Shown: in pieces, positions 1-11,036 of the stretch
Position numbering within the stretch: position 1 is the first letter of the stretch
Layout of the letters: every line of letters starts with the position of its first letter
Assembly (NCBI GenBank): GCA_023213395.1
Contig: CM041465.1
Location: forward strand, 230,399,741-230,463,740
DNA from: Cycas panzhihuaensis
Lineage: Eukaryota; Cycadophyta
Direction: 5' to 3'
Length of the DNA stretch: 64,000 nucleotides
Notes under the pieces: generated by a model
Database searches by the model: none
Seen by the model: only the letters and a program-made list of their open reading frames with translations
What the model was told of the DNA's origin: nothing
Translations under genes and position numbers: made by a program

Positions 1-760
1 CTCATCCAGGGCTTCGAGGTCTAGGAGGCGAGCCTAATGAATAGACTCCTCGTCAATAAACGAATAGACTCCTCATCAATGAGGCCTAGAAGGGAAACCT
101 ATAGAGAGGGAATCTCCACTTCCAGTGGGAGTACCGCCTTGGTTCCGTAGACTAGCAAGAATAGAGTCATTCCAGTAGCCGTGCAGATAGAAGTGCGATA
201 AGCCCATAGGGCAGAAGGGAGTTAGAGGTGCCAATCCCTTTGAGATTGGGCAACGATCTTCTTTAGAATGTTGATGAGGGTTTTGTTGAAGGATTCAACT
301 TACCTATTTGCCTGGGGGTAATAAGGGGATGAGGTCTTATGCGAGATTTTGAATTTCTCGCATAGCTCGTCCATTTCCTTGTTACACAAGGAAGTTCCAT
401 TATCCATAATTAGGATGTCTGGAATCCCAAAACAGCAAACGATATGCTAGTAGATGAAGGTGGCTATCGTCTTGCCAGGCATGGTAGATAGGGGGATTGC
501 CTCTGCCTATTTGGTAAAGTATTTGGTAGCAGTCAGGATATATTTATGTTGTGCCGAAGATGGTGGCAATATAGGCCCAATGAGGTCTAGACCCCATTGG
601 GAAAATGGCCACGGAGACATGATAGGATGTAAAGCCTCAAAAGGCACATGGGAGATATTGGCGTGCTCTTGGCATCGCTGGCATCTAAGGGCATAGGCGT
701 GGGCATCCTTGAAAAGGGATGGCCAATAATAACTGATGCGGAGGATCCTTTGGGCCATAG
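1..760 (-). pseudogene. int: Gyp-A integrase (partial, decayed)
   Basis: This inserts retrotransposon cDNA into chromosomal DNA. The open part (507-758) holds the zinc-binding end (YYWPSLFKDAHAY then CQRC) and the start of the catalytic core (PWPFSQWGLDLIGP), with the first Asp at about 585-587. Further 3' in the element, on the same reading with interruptions, MDNGTSL gives the second Asp (codon 402-404) and VESFNKT gives the Glu (codon 294-296). The spacing between them is exactly 35 residues, so the D,D35E triad is still recognisable. A TAA stop two codons before that Glu stands where family members usually have Gln. Frame breaks between 760 and 1150 separate it from RNase H. Non-functional as it stands. 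Confidence 0.85.
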
Positions 761-1159
761 ATTAGCCCCCAAAGTAGCCCCCACAAATGCCATGGTGGCA
801 TTTGCAGAGTATTTGGTCTGCTTCGTCAAGAGCGACATAGCGAAGTAGGATCCCATCGAAGGATCTCTTGTACAACACTTCATCCACTAGGAGGTGTTGT
901 CTAGCGGTGGTACGGATGCATGACCTAACCTTATTGCTGGCTTTAGGGCAATATTCCTACTGAGTCAAATATCGCACAATGTCGCCATACCACTCGCTAT
1001 CAGCGAGCGGGTGAAGAGAAGCGTCTTAGACGGTCATAATAGACTCATTGGGTAAAGAGTCATCAACGGGAACGTCGCTTGCGTTGGGAATGGAAGCATC
1101 AGCTAATTGTTTTGCCACTATCATTCCCTTCTTCGACTTCCTATTAATGACTTGTAAGT

Positions 1160-1640
1160 CAAACTCTTAAAGCAGGACGGCCCAATGACCTGCCCTACCC
1201 GTCAAGTCTGAACGAGTAAGCAAGTAATGCAAGGGATTGGATTGAACGATCACCTTGGTAGTATTACCGAGCATGTAATGCCTAAACTTCTTGGTCGCAT
1301 GGACTAAGAAGAGGCATTCCTTCTCGGCAGGAGGATAGTTTAGCTCAGCGGCAATGAGGGTGCAACTAATGAAATAGATAGCCCTCTCAGTTCCTGAATC
1401 ATCTTCCTGTGCAAGCATTGCGCCCAGGGATTCATCAGTTACCAAGGTGTATAAGATAAAAGGCCTATCAAAGCGAGGAGGTGCCAATGTAGGAGCGGAA
1501 ACAAGAGTTTCCTTGAGTCGTGCAAAGGCCTTTTGGGTCTTATCAGACCAAACAAAAGGGGCTCCTTTCTTCAATAGGTTCGTAAGAGGCTTGGCATTTA
1601 TGGCGAAGTCTACCAAAAATGCCTCAGAAAATCGAGCCTA
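1160..1640 (-). pseudogene. Gyp-A RNase H domain and RT thumb/connection
   Basis: This degrades RNA in the RNA:DNA hybrid during reverse transcription. The open stretch 1167-1616 begins with the RT connection (PLTNLLKKGAPFVWSD, then KAFARLKETL). It continues with the RNase H-like fold of gypsy elements: FDRPFILYTLVTDESLGAML, AIYFISCTL, NYPPAEKECLFLVHATKKFRHYML and the final LHYLLTRSDLTGRAGHWAVLL. In family members the first segment reads YTDASxxAxGAML, so the usual catalytic Asp has become Val-Thr-Asp and its neighbour is disturbed. It lies between RT (upstream in the element) and integrase. Frameshifts separate it from both. Confidence 0.82.
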
Positions 1641-1749
1641 CCTAGAAACGACTTAATTTGTCATTGGGTTCTAGGTGGCAACATGTCAAGGATTGCCTTG
1701 ACTTTTTCCGAATCGATTTAGATTCCTTGTTGGGACACAAGGAAACCTA

Positions 1750-2610
1750 AGAGTCTTCCTGAAGTGATGGCAAACACGCATTTGAGTAGGTTCAAACTGA
1801 CGTGATACTTATGGCATCATGTGAAGATGGCTCACAAGTCAGAGGGATGATGGGCTCTCGTATGTGAAAGACCCATCATGTCATCCATGAAGACCTCCAA
1901 CGTATTGTTGATGAGGTCATGGAATATGAAATGCATGGCTCTTTCATAAGTAGCCCCTATATTCTTAAGACCAAAGGGCATTGCCTTGTAGGCAAAGATA
2001 CCCCATGGTGTAGTGAAGGCTATCTTGTGGTGGTCTTCAGGAGAAATCTGGATCTGGTTATAGCCAGAGAAGCTATCCATTAAGGGCATGACTTCGAATC
2101 CAGTCGTACGATCAATTATTTAATCGATGAAGGGAAGAGGAAAGCTGTCCTTAGGACAAGCATTGTTTATGTCGCAGAAATCGCCACATATGTGAATGGT
2201 CCCATTCTTTTTGGCAACAAGAACGATATTCGATACCCACTTAGGGTAATCGATGGAAGAAATGAGTCCCACGTCCAAAAGCTTCTCAACCTCTATCTTA
2301 ACGGTGGTTGAGAGCTTCGAGTGGAGGGCATGCTGCTTTTGATGCATGGGATGAGCGTCAAGAATAGTCATAAGGTTGTGCGTGATAATGGAGGGGTTAA
2401 TTCCCTTCATGTCAGAGTAGTTCCATGCGGACACATCGTGGAATTCCTGGAATAGGAGGGAGTATTCTCTCATTTCATCAGGAATACATTCTGCCCCTAC
2501 CTTAATGATCTTACCTGGAGTAAGGACTATATCCTGAGTTGCCCCCATACACATAACATTCCTCTCCTCGAAATGGAGGGGGGAAAGATCAACAGGAAGA
2601 GACACAACGG
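1750..2610 (-). pseudogene. Gyp-A reverse transcriptase
   Basis: This is the polymerase that copies element RNA into cDNA. Two open stretches cover it. The first, 2120-2605, holds the lead-in DVSAWNYSDMKGI, the finger KLLDVGLISSIDYPKWVSN, VAKKNGTIHICGDF and NACPKDSFPLP. The second, 1832-2089, holds LMDSFSGYNQIQI, then FTTPWGIFAYKAMPFGLKN, then ATYERAMHFIFHDL and the catalytic box FMDDMM (codons at 1880-1891). Family members usually read YVDDM, so both catalytic Asp are kept with conservative changes before them. Stops and a frame break around 2090-2120 split the domain. The Tat-like branch assignment is inference from these motifs. Confidence 0.9.
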
Positions 2611-3535
2611 AAGAAGGGATTGGGTCAGCTAGTGTGGACCCAATCGCTAGGATCTTCTAGTGGCTAAGCTTATGGTGACCAGAAGGTAAACTAGGCATAG
2701 AGCCTGCTAAGTACTCCAGCAAAGCCTAGTCTTTCTCGAAGTAGTCCACCCCATGGATGACCTGGCTTCGAATAGATGAGGTACGAGATGGCATGGGAGC
2801 AATAGGACTAGTATGCCTCGTAAGCTACCCATCATCCCTAAGGGACTCTAAGGGAGAGTCAGGGAGAGATCCCTCATAAAAAGCAAGAGGAAAACTCTCG
2901 ACATCATCACCTATAGAAGGTGACGGAATAGAAGAGCTAGGAGCCTGATGACTAACATGCGCAATGACATGTGACATGTGAAAGCAACTGGGCTCTATAA
3001 CAAAAGGGGTCCTAGGAGGAGACCTAGGACTAGAAGGATGCCCCACTAGCGGAGGAGCAGGCGGGTGAGGACAATCCTCATCCTCACTATGGGACCCATC
3101 ATCATCAAACATGGCGAGATACCTATAGCTTCCAACGCCAATGGGGATGAAACGCGTTAAATCAGAGGAAGAAGATGCGGGATCTTCATCGCGGTAAGAG
3201 GAATCGGGGATTCCGATCAAGCAGGTCGAGGCATGACCAGAAGGGCATTTGTTTCCCTTCGTATGGCCATGGCTCGCCTAAGCAGAAGGCCTGGTTTATT
3301 TAGCGAGCGATCGCTCATTGGAGACGACTTTCATTTATCCGTTATGGACAAATTTAAGTTGCCCCCAATGAGTGGAACACACGGCTCCTATTTGGTCAAG
3401 CCATGGTCGACCCAGAAGCAGGTTGTAATCAACGTTAACATCAAAGACAACGATGTCAGTAATGACAGTCTTATCCTCGAGAGTAAGAGGTATCAAGATA
3501 GATCCCAAGGGAGTCTTCTTACTACCGTCATAACC
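2611..3535 (-). pseudogene. Gyp-A spacer between protease and RT
   Basis: This part of the polyprotein reading frame has no recognised catalytic domain. An open stretch at 2825-3220 is Ser/Pro/Asp-rich (SHSEDEDCPHPPAPPLVGHP) and looks like a disordered linker, as is common between protease and RT in plant gypsy elements. Upstream, 3240-3535 shows only interrupted reading. I assign it by position only; no motif supports a specific role. Confidence 0.55.
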
Positions 3536-3538
3536 CTA

Positions 3539-3808
3539 TCATTGCCATGGAATAGGTTCTAAGGCAGAAATACTAAGCTCTTGCATGATGCACAAGGGCA
3601 TGCCATTAACGGAAGAGCTATTGTTTATGACGGTTCTTCGCAATGTGCAATCGGGAGTATCGATGATAATCGTGAAAGGGAAGTTCCATTGGCATTCCCT
3701 TCCACTAGACGAGGGAAGATCTCTGGGATCGAAAGAGATGACGGGTTCGCAACCTTGGGTTGTGCCCAAGGCGTGAACAGGCGTGTCATTCAATTCTAGA
3801 GCTTCCAA
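3539..3808 (-). pseudogene. Gyp-A retropepsin-like protease remnant with lost catalytic Asp
   Basis: In a live element this aspartic protease cuts the Gag-Pol polyprotein. Residues 58-75 of the open stretch read RTVINNSSSVNGMPLCIM. Plant gypsy proteases at this place usually read with an Ile-Asp-x-Gly-Ser-Ser core followed by Asn and Met-Pro. Here the Asp is Asn (codon about 3623-3625) and the Gly is Ser, so the active site is dead. It sits between the gag zinc knuckle (4391-4432) and RT, the expected location. The identification rests on this one motif plus position. Confidence 0.6.
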
Positions 3809-3820
3809 GAGGAGTGTTCG

Positions 3821-6298
3821 TTACTTAGGGTAGCTTCTCAAGACATCCATGATGGACATCCTGGTAGCCACGGTGAGAATCTCTTCAACTACGAAGAAGG
3901 GCTTACCCCACCCGGTGGGTTGGGTAAGGGCTCTCTTGAAATCAAAGCGACTGAGATAGACGAGAATGCTCTTGGGAAGCGTGGGAATCTCTGGAGGAAT
4001 GGCTTCCAAAGGAGGATCAAGGTGTGATGCAGAAGCAGAGGCACCAGTTGTCTCTTTTACAACTTGAGACCGAGTCAAAGCATAGAGGGGAGTGGTCTCA
4101 AGCATCTAGATCACCTTCTTTCCCTTGTCACGGGACTGCGAAGGTGAAGGAGCACGGCGGTCAGGGGAGTGCAAAGAGGAAGATGAACTCCGCACACCCT
4201 TCCCTCTGCCATGAGAAGGGCGAGAATTAGGGGATCTATCCCGATTCTGATTGTTTCTTTGTTAAACATTACGATCACACTCCCCATGTTTGGGGAACGG
4301 ATCTCTATAAATGGGTTGATCGAGGTTAGGTCTCGATGCTCGTCTAGGAGACGAATCGCGCGATGGGGCATCACGCGGGTGTTGCACCCGACAACGCGAA
4401 TAATCATGGAAACATTCCCCGTGGATGGAACACCACCTCTTCTTAAGGAGAGGATCGATCCTCCTTGCTTGAGAAGGTTAGATGTTACCCCCTTTGGGGG
4501 GAATGGTACGAGAAGCTTGCTAAACTAGTTTATAGGAGGTCGGTGATGAAGGGGATTAGAGTTTAAGCTCCTTCATCGTGTGCTCGAACGAGCAAATAGC
4601 GGAAGTAAGAGGGTCTAAAGTCCTCTCAGTAGGATGAGAGGTAGACCTGGTAGGTTGCGAACGTTTGGTTTCCTTCACTACGGGAGGTGCTTCACGACGT
4701 TATGAGGGCTTAGGAGGTTTCTTGAGTCCAGCTTAGATCTCAATGGCTTCTAATGCCAAGCACCTCATGATTGCGGAGTCGTATGTAGTTGCCTCCGTCT
4801 TGAGGACTTCCACATGCACTTCGGGATGAAGTGCATTGACGAAGAGATCTCACTTCAACTCTTCAGGTAATGTGGCCTTAGTAGAGTGAAGGAGATCGTG
4901 AAACCGTCGCACAAAGTCATGATTCATTTCATTGTGACCTTGTTTGAGCGACATGAGCACTTTCATTCCGCTTTCGAATGGACGGGCTACGTTAAAATAG
5001 TTGACGAATTCATCCACCAATTGCTGGAATGAATAAATAGAATGGGCAGGGAGATAGTAAAACCACTTGAGGGTGTCGCCCTACAAGGATCGTAGAAATA
5101 GCTTCATCAGAATGTGGTCGTAAGCCTAGTAATCTATGCACGCCATAGAGAAACTACGCACGTGCTCGGTTGGGTCTTGCAATGAAGTTCCATCGAATTT
5201 AGGAACTTCAGGTAGGTGAGGCAGCAGGTTAGTCCTTAGCACCTCAATGGATAACAGCGTTGACCTGTAGTCCATGAAGGGATATGTCCTTACATGGGCC
5301 AATGGATTGACGACCAGTAAAGGAACATGAATGGATGAGGGTGGTAAACCCATCCCTCCTTGGGGCAATGCCCCTTATTAGAAAGGGGGTTGCAGATAAA
5401 TGCCTTGGAAGGGAGGCGTAGCAACAAGAGTTGCACTAGATGGCAGAAATGAGCGGTGTGGGACCAGATTCTGCCCATATGGGCCACCCATAGGTGGTGC
5501 AACTCCATATGGGTGTAACGGGTCCACCCCATAAGTAGGGAGATGGTTTCTCCTACCCTACTCCCAAGGTTGGGATGCATAACCTGGGGGTAAGTAGAGG
5601 GACATACCACCAGATGAGCTTTGAATATATGTAGGAGCAGGTCCTACATAATTGATAGTAGTAGCATTAGTAGGACCTTGAGGCCTACTAGAAAACACAT
5701 GTGCCACATTTGAAAGTGGCATATTCATTTGACTCAGGAATGGCATGCTAACCCCAAGCTGTGGGAAGGACATACCGTGAACAGGTCCTAAAGAAACAGG
5801 ACTTTGGCTAAGAATGGATGGCGTAATATTTATCTTGGAAGCTAGTGTAGACACAACATGGGACAAGTATGCACGAGTAGAAGAGTCATGCGTTGTAGGA
5901 GGCGCAGGTGCAAATGAAGAAGAAGCTGCATCGCGCAACATTTCTTCAAACCACCTGGGATGTGGTTGACAGCGAGTTGCTCGAAAGTACTCGTTGAGCA
6001 CTTCAACCACGTCGACATGAGGGGTATCCTCATAGCCATACGAGGTTGATGGGATCTCAAATATCAGGGACCCCTCAGGGTGCTCCTCATAAGGTTCACC
6101 AGTAGGATGGTAAGTCTCATGAGGAGGTGAATCTTCTACTACATGGGCAGAAGGATGAAAGTCAGCGAGACGAAACTGGTCATCTGGATAATAGATGGAA
6201 TCATTGCCCCCGTGGGTAGATTTCAAAACAGATGTAGGAAACTCCTGAGTTCCCGTAGCCGTGGTATAGTAAGCCTAATCGGACGGGTAACCTTCCAT
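3821..6298 (-). pseudogene. gag: Gyp-A Gag (capsid/nucleocapsid) reading frame, broken
   Basis: This is the structural protein that packages element RNA. The probable start is ATG at 6296-6298, eight codons before a TAG stop; the frame then runs open through 5558-6226 (222 residues, Ser/Pro-rich N-terminal arm). The retrotransposon gag core follows at about 4790-5370: YPFMDYRSTLLSIEVLRTN, VPKFDGTSLQDPTEHVRSF, then interrupted WFYYLPAHSI and FVNYF. A zinc knuckle lies at 4391-4432. Open remnants 4111-4407 and 3821-4105 follow it. The order and the spacing to the LTR agree with Gyp-B gag (9195-10775), which aligns along the N-terminal arm and core. Many TAG/TAA stops stand where Gyp-B has sense codons. 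Confidence 0.85.
4391..4432 (-). other. Gyp-A Gag zinc knuckle
   Basis: The 14-codon reading CSIHGECFHDYSRC has the Cys-x2-His-x4-His-x4-Cys spacing typical of the nucleocapsid finger in plant Tat-like gypsy elements (the usual form there begins CxxH and ends HxxxxC). It would bind element RNA. All metal-binding residues are present, although stops surround it. Confidence 0.7.
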
Positions 6299-6560
6299 TG
6301 TCGAATCAGGATCCAATGATGGAAGGGAACAAGGCGATGGGGCTTCTAACAATGGTGGCAGACCTCACAAGCGACGTGAGAAATGTCATATGCAACGCCT
6401 TTACAAATGTTGTTAGGAGAAAGTAAAGAGAGTATGAAATGAATGTGTTAGGGGCTGCCCAACTGAAAAGCAGGATAAGAAGGCTACCTAAAGGCAAGAA
6501 CACCAACGAAAAGGGGAAGCGATACTAGTTCCCTTACTGGTAGTCCCCGTCACGATGCGC
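6299..6560 (-). other. Gyp-A leader and primer-binding region
   Basis: This is the untranslated stretch between the LTR end (6561) and the gag start. Read on the minus strand, the first 30 bases contain GACGGGGACTACCAGTAAGG. The same place in Gyp-B reads GCGACCATATTAGGGACTGC. Both look like decayed forms of the TGGCGAC...GGGGACT block common after LTRs of plant Tat/Ogre-type gypsy elements. The primer tRNA cannot be decided from these two copies. Confidence 0.55.
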
Positions 6561-9194
6561 TGAAAGCGCTAGGCTGGATGGTGTCCCTACATCTAGTAAA
6601 GGGGATGAAATGGGCAAAACTGAATTAAACTAAATGGCAAGGACTTCACCTCACAGGGCGTCCATGCGTCGGAGCACAGATTCAGGACTGCAAAGGTGCC
6701 TGGTTGCTTCTAGGTAGCCGTGCAAAGTAAGGCCTTCCTACCCCTTAGATGGCCGGGAAGAGAAGAAAGCGCCTGGTGTGTTGTGTCTTCTCAAGAGAAT
6801 GAGAAGGCAACGAGGCAGGAAGGCAGGTAAAATAGCATCTAGGTGTAGGCAAAAAGGGGATAAAACATGGGTAGCTCTAACACAATGTAAACAATCTAAC
6901 TATGCTAAGCTAACCGATAGGTAAAACAATGCAAAGCAAATACATATTCCCTTTTCCATTTTTAACTCTTTATACGTTCCTAACTATACAAGTAGGTGCA
7001 TAAAAGACAACAGTGTAAAGGAGATATGTAGGGAATAAGAAAAGAACCTGGATCCGATGACCGAGTGGAATGTTGCTCGTCTCTTTAGTTCCCACTCCTT
7101 CCTGCTCCGCTTGTTACGCATGCGATGCCGGTCGACGATAGTTGCCACAAGCAACCGAAGAGGGGCTAACTTACCTCCCCTTAAGCCATGCAAAAAATAG
7201 AAAGCGGAAAAGAAGCAAAAACAAGAAATAACAAGAAATGCACTAAACGTAGAACTAACCTGCAATGGGTTTCGTTCTACGCGCAACTCTACCAATATGA
7301 GATCCTGCAAGCAAGTTAGACGAGTACCTCCCTCTTAGAAGAGGGGCTACGAAGTAGACCAAGTATAGATGCTAAACTCAAATGGAACTACCCAAAACTA
7401 AGCTAAGCATGAACATGTAATAATATAAAGCAACAATATGTAATAGCATAAAGCAACAATATGTAACAAAATTTTCATAAACGTATACCATAAACGACAC
7501 CCAAAGAGAAGAGTATAGCCTCGAAATAGCTAACTCACCCACAAAGAATCTCCACGGGACTTGGGAAGAGGAAACAGACTCACAACAAGGTCACGAGACA
7601 ACAAACAGTGAGAAAGAAGAGAGTAATGGAAAGGGATGCAGACGCCCAAGGAACGAGATGCTACGAACAACAAATCGTTGGGTTGGGTAAATGGCAAACA
7701 ACTAACTGGCAAGGAAAGGGTTTGGGGCTTATGTAGGGCCCAAAACTGACGAATGGAATTCCTAGAATTGGCATGGCAACGGATTGCCAACGCTGGTTTT
7801 AGTTCCGAAGCTGGATTCCCCAAACCTCCTTGACCTGATTCTTAGGGAGGCACTAAGGACAAAGGGAAAGAGAACAAGGGATAGAACCCTTAGGGAGAAG
7901 GACAACAATGGGGGACAGAACCCCGCCTTCCTCCCTCAAATCCTCTTTGTGTTTCCCCTTTGCAATAACCACCTAAGAATGGGTTGGTAAGGATGGTTGG
8001 GAGAAGGAATAATATCTCAACAAAAATAAAGGAGTAATACTAATTAAGCATAACAACATGAGGGTACACAAACTAAAAGTTTATTCACCAAAACATGAAG
8101 CAACAATACAAATTGCAAAGTAGAAGTAGGGAGTACCTTGTTGTGGAAAGACCAAACATAAATTTGCTACTAAAAATAGCAGAGATAACCAGCACTTAAT
8201 GGGTAGTAGTAGCAGGTTTTAGAAGAGAGAGTGGTGTGAAAATGTCCTTGTAAGTTTGGAGCCTTGATAGTTGATATTTTTGGAGAGCTTTTGGTAGTAA
8301 ACCTCCTTGAAGCCTTGTCCACCTGCAAGAAGATGTGAAACCTATTGTTGTAGGGCTATAGGGGTAGCAATGGTCCTTCCAATCGGGCATGCAACAGTGT
8401 ATTCTTCTTTGTAGCAGGTTTCTCTGAATGTTGAGTATGTTTCTCTAACTTAAGCAAAAAGTTATAAAAATGGCCAAAAGATCTTTGGAATAAAGAGGAA
8501 AACTCCCTTTATCCCCATTTCACTACAGGTGAACATTGGGGATGTCAGGACAACGTGAATGGGTCGACGCCATGCGACAGTTCCACGAAAAAAACAGAAA
8601 CTATTACGTGGTTCTTTTTTTTAAAATTTCAAACAGTCATACTGTAGTAAACTTTGCAGTATTGCAGTAAAGATCACGGTACCGCTAAGTTTACAGCGGT
8701 ACCGGACTAGGAAAAAAAAAAGAAAAATAAGCAGAAACAAAGGTTTTGAATTAAATATTAAGGATAAAGTTAAGCTGGAGCAACTGGGGGAATGCCCAAG
8801 TAATGGCCAAGTAGCAAAAATAATAAAATGAGTCCCAACCAAGGATTAAATCAGGCTTAGGAGGGATTGCAACGTGAGTAACATGTTGTAACGGGAGTAA
8901 ACAGGACTAACTGAAACATCCCAGGAGGTCGTGGAGACAAATTGGGTGGCTGTGCGCCATACGGTGTGTAACATTCACTGAAGAATGCCCCCGTTGTGAG
9001 TCATCATAGGCTGATGATGTGCTGTAAGTACATGTAATATGATCAGGTAGAGAAGCAATGCATGCATGCAGGCATATATTAAGCTATCTATGCTAAATAA
9101 TCTCAATCAGGCATGGGCAGGAAGAAGTAAGAACGTACACCTAAACATACCTGCATCGATGTGTCTCGAGTCCATTCCTAGTAGCTAGGAAACA
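6561..9194 (-). repeat. Gyp-A 5' LTR (2.6 kb)
   Basis: The minus-strand ends are TGTTTCC... (at 9194) and ...TTTCA (at 6561). It aligns end to end by eye with the LTR of Gyp-B (11037-13629) and with solo LTR Gyp-C (34715-37221). Shared landmarks are the block near 6600-6850 (GGTGCCTGGTTGCTTC, CTTCTCAAG), the run near 8520-8700 with GGTACCGCTAAGTTTA, and the terminal block CTCGAGTCCATTCC. It should carry the promoter and polyadenylation signals. Short open stretches inside are chance readings. Confidence 0.88.
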
Positions 9195-10775
9195 AGGCCT
9201 CTTGAGTCTGGCTTGGATCTAAATAGCCTCTAATGCTAAGCATTTCGTGATCGCAGAGTTGCACGTGGTTGCCCCTATTTTGAGGACTTCCACATGTACT
9301 TTGGGGCGAAGCGCATTAACGAAAAGATCTCTCTTCAACTCCTCGGGTAACGTGGCCTTAGTGGAGTGAAGGAGGTTGTGGAATCATCTCACAAAGTCAC
9401 GATTCATTTCATCGTGACCTTGTTTGAGCGAAAGGAGAGATTTCATTATGCTCTCGAATGGATGGACTACATCAAAGTAGTTGATGAATTCATCCACCAA
9501 TTGTTGGAATGAAAAGATAGAGTGGGCAGGGAGACGATAGAACCATTTAAGGGCGTTGCCCTGCAAATATCACATAAACAGTTTCATTAGGATATGGTCG
9601 TAAGCCCAGTAGTCTATACATGTCATAGAAAAACTACGTATGTGTTCAATTGGGTCTTGCGACGAAGTTCTATCAAATTTGGGAACTTCAGGAGGGTGAG
9701 GCAGCAGATTAGTTCTTAACACCTCGATGGATAGCGGCGTCGACCTATAATCCATGAAGGGACGTGCTCTCACATAGGCCATAGGGTCAACAAATGGCAA
9801 TGAGCAAGGAATGGATGGGGGTGGTAAACCCATCCCTCCTTGGGGAAACACCCCTTACTGGAAGGGGGCTTGAGGATAAACGCCTTAGAAGGGAGCTAGG
9901 TTCCCTTGCAAAGGCGTAGTGAAAGAAGTCGTGCTAGATGGTGGAAATGGAGGGTTCGGGACTAGATTCTGCCCATATAGGCTACCCGTAGGTGGCGCAA
10001 CCCCATATGGATGTAACGGGTCCACCCGATAGGCTGGAAGATGGTTTCCCTTACCCTGCCCCCAAGGTTGAGATGCATAACCCATGGGCAAGTAAAGGGA
10101 AGGACCACTAGATGGGCTTTGAACATATGTGGGAGCGGGTCCCACATAGTTAGTGGCAGTAGCACTAATAATACCTCTAGGCCTATTAGGGAACGTATGT
10201 ACCGCATTTGGGGGTGGCACATTCGCTTGACTTGGAAAAGGTATGTTAACCCCAAGCTGGGGAAAAGACACACAGCGAACAGGTCCTGAAGAACTAGGAC
10301 CATGACTAGGAATAGAGGGTGCGACGCTTGTCCCCAGAGTAGGTGTAGATACGAAGTGGGATGAGTGTGCATGAATGGAAGGATTGCTTGTCGTAGGAGG
10401 TATAGGTGTGGATGAAGAATACGCCCTACCATGCAAGGCTTCTTCAAACCACCTGGGACGTGCTTGAAGGCGAGTTGCTCAAAAGTACTCGCTGATAGCT
10501 TCAATCACGTCGGTGGGAGGGGTATCATCGTAACCATATGAGGTCGATAGGACCTCAAATAACAGAGACCCCTCATGGCGCTCCTTATAAGAATCACCGA
10601 TCAGATGGTGAATCTTATGAAGAGGCGAGCCTTCTACTGCATGAGCAGAAGGGTGAATGTCAGAAGGGTGAGGCTAGTCACCCGGGTAGTAAATGGGATC
10701 GTCACCCTCTTGGGTGGATCCTGGAACGGACACGGGAAACCCTTGAGTTCCCGAGACCAAGGTATGGTAAGCCAT
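9195..10775 (-). pseudogene. gag: Gyp-B Gag, C-terminal part displaced by Gyp-A insertion
   Basis: The probable start is ATG 10773-10775. The frame is nearly continuous, broken by about six stops, with open stretches 9885-10436 (N-terminal Ser/Pro-rich arm with GPAPTYVQSPSSG and GYASQPWG), 9570-9851 (PFMDYRSTPLSIEVLRTNLL, EVPKFDRTSSQDPIEHIRSF) and 9384-9566 (GNALKWFYRLPAHSIFSFQQ, VDEFINYFDVV, SLKQGHDEMN). This is the retrotransposon gag capsid core. It matches Gyp-A gag along its length and is the better preserved copy. It ends at 9195 before any zinc knuckle because Gyp-A is inserted there. Confidence 0.88.
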
Positions 10776-11036
10776 TGTCGAATTAGAATCCGACGATGGA
10801 AGGGAATGATATGATGGGTCTTCTAACAACGGCGGCAGACCTCACAAGCAACGCGAGAAACGTCGCATGCAACACCTTTACGAAAGTTGTTAGAAGAGAG
10901 TAAAGGGTATGAAACAGATACGTTGGGGGTTGCCCAACTGAAAAGTAAGTTAAGAAGATCGCCTAAAAGTAAGAACACCAATAGGAAGGGAAGCGAAACT
11001 AGTTTTCTTACTGGCAGTCCCTAATATGGTCGCTAT
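10776..11036 (-). other. Gyp-B leader and primer-binding region
   Basis: This spans the LTR end (11037) to the gag ATG (10775), 261 bases, nearly the same length as in Gyp-A. The minus-strand block GCGACCATATTAGGGACTGC right after the LTR is the likely, decayed primer-binding region. The sequence at 10800-11000 parallels 6310-6530 of Gyp-A. Confidence 0.55.

Larger units (their letters stand above)
1..9194 (-). mobile_element. Gyp-A: Ty3/gypsy LTR retrotransposon, 3' part outside window
   Basis: Read on the minus strand the order is 5' LTR (6561-9194), primer-binding region, gag, protease remnant, RT, RNase H, integrase. RT before integrase is the Ty3/gypsy order. The window begins inside the integrase C-terminal part, so the 3' LTR lies outside. 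RT wording such as MPFGLKNIGATYERAM and NACPKDSFPLP, and the post-LTR block resembling TGGCGAC...GGGGACT, suggest the plant Tat/Ogre-like branch (inference). Gyp-A interrupts the gag of Gyp-B: its LTR terminus at 9194 is followed directly by Gyp-B gag sequence. The matching target duplication (expected to be AGGCC, 9195-9199) would lie outside the window. Confidence 0.9.

Noticed and set aside
1-9194. Endogenous pararetrovirus considered for the RT-bearing minus-strand element
   Set aside because: An LTR, an integrase with D,D35E spacing and nesting in a like element identify a Ty3/gypsy retrotransposon; no movement-protein or coat-protein features of pararetroviruses were seen.
9962-10504. 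180-codon minus-strand open stretch overlapping Gyp-B gag
   Set aside because: It lies one frame off the gag reading that aligns with Gyp-A gag; a shadow.
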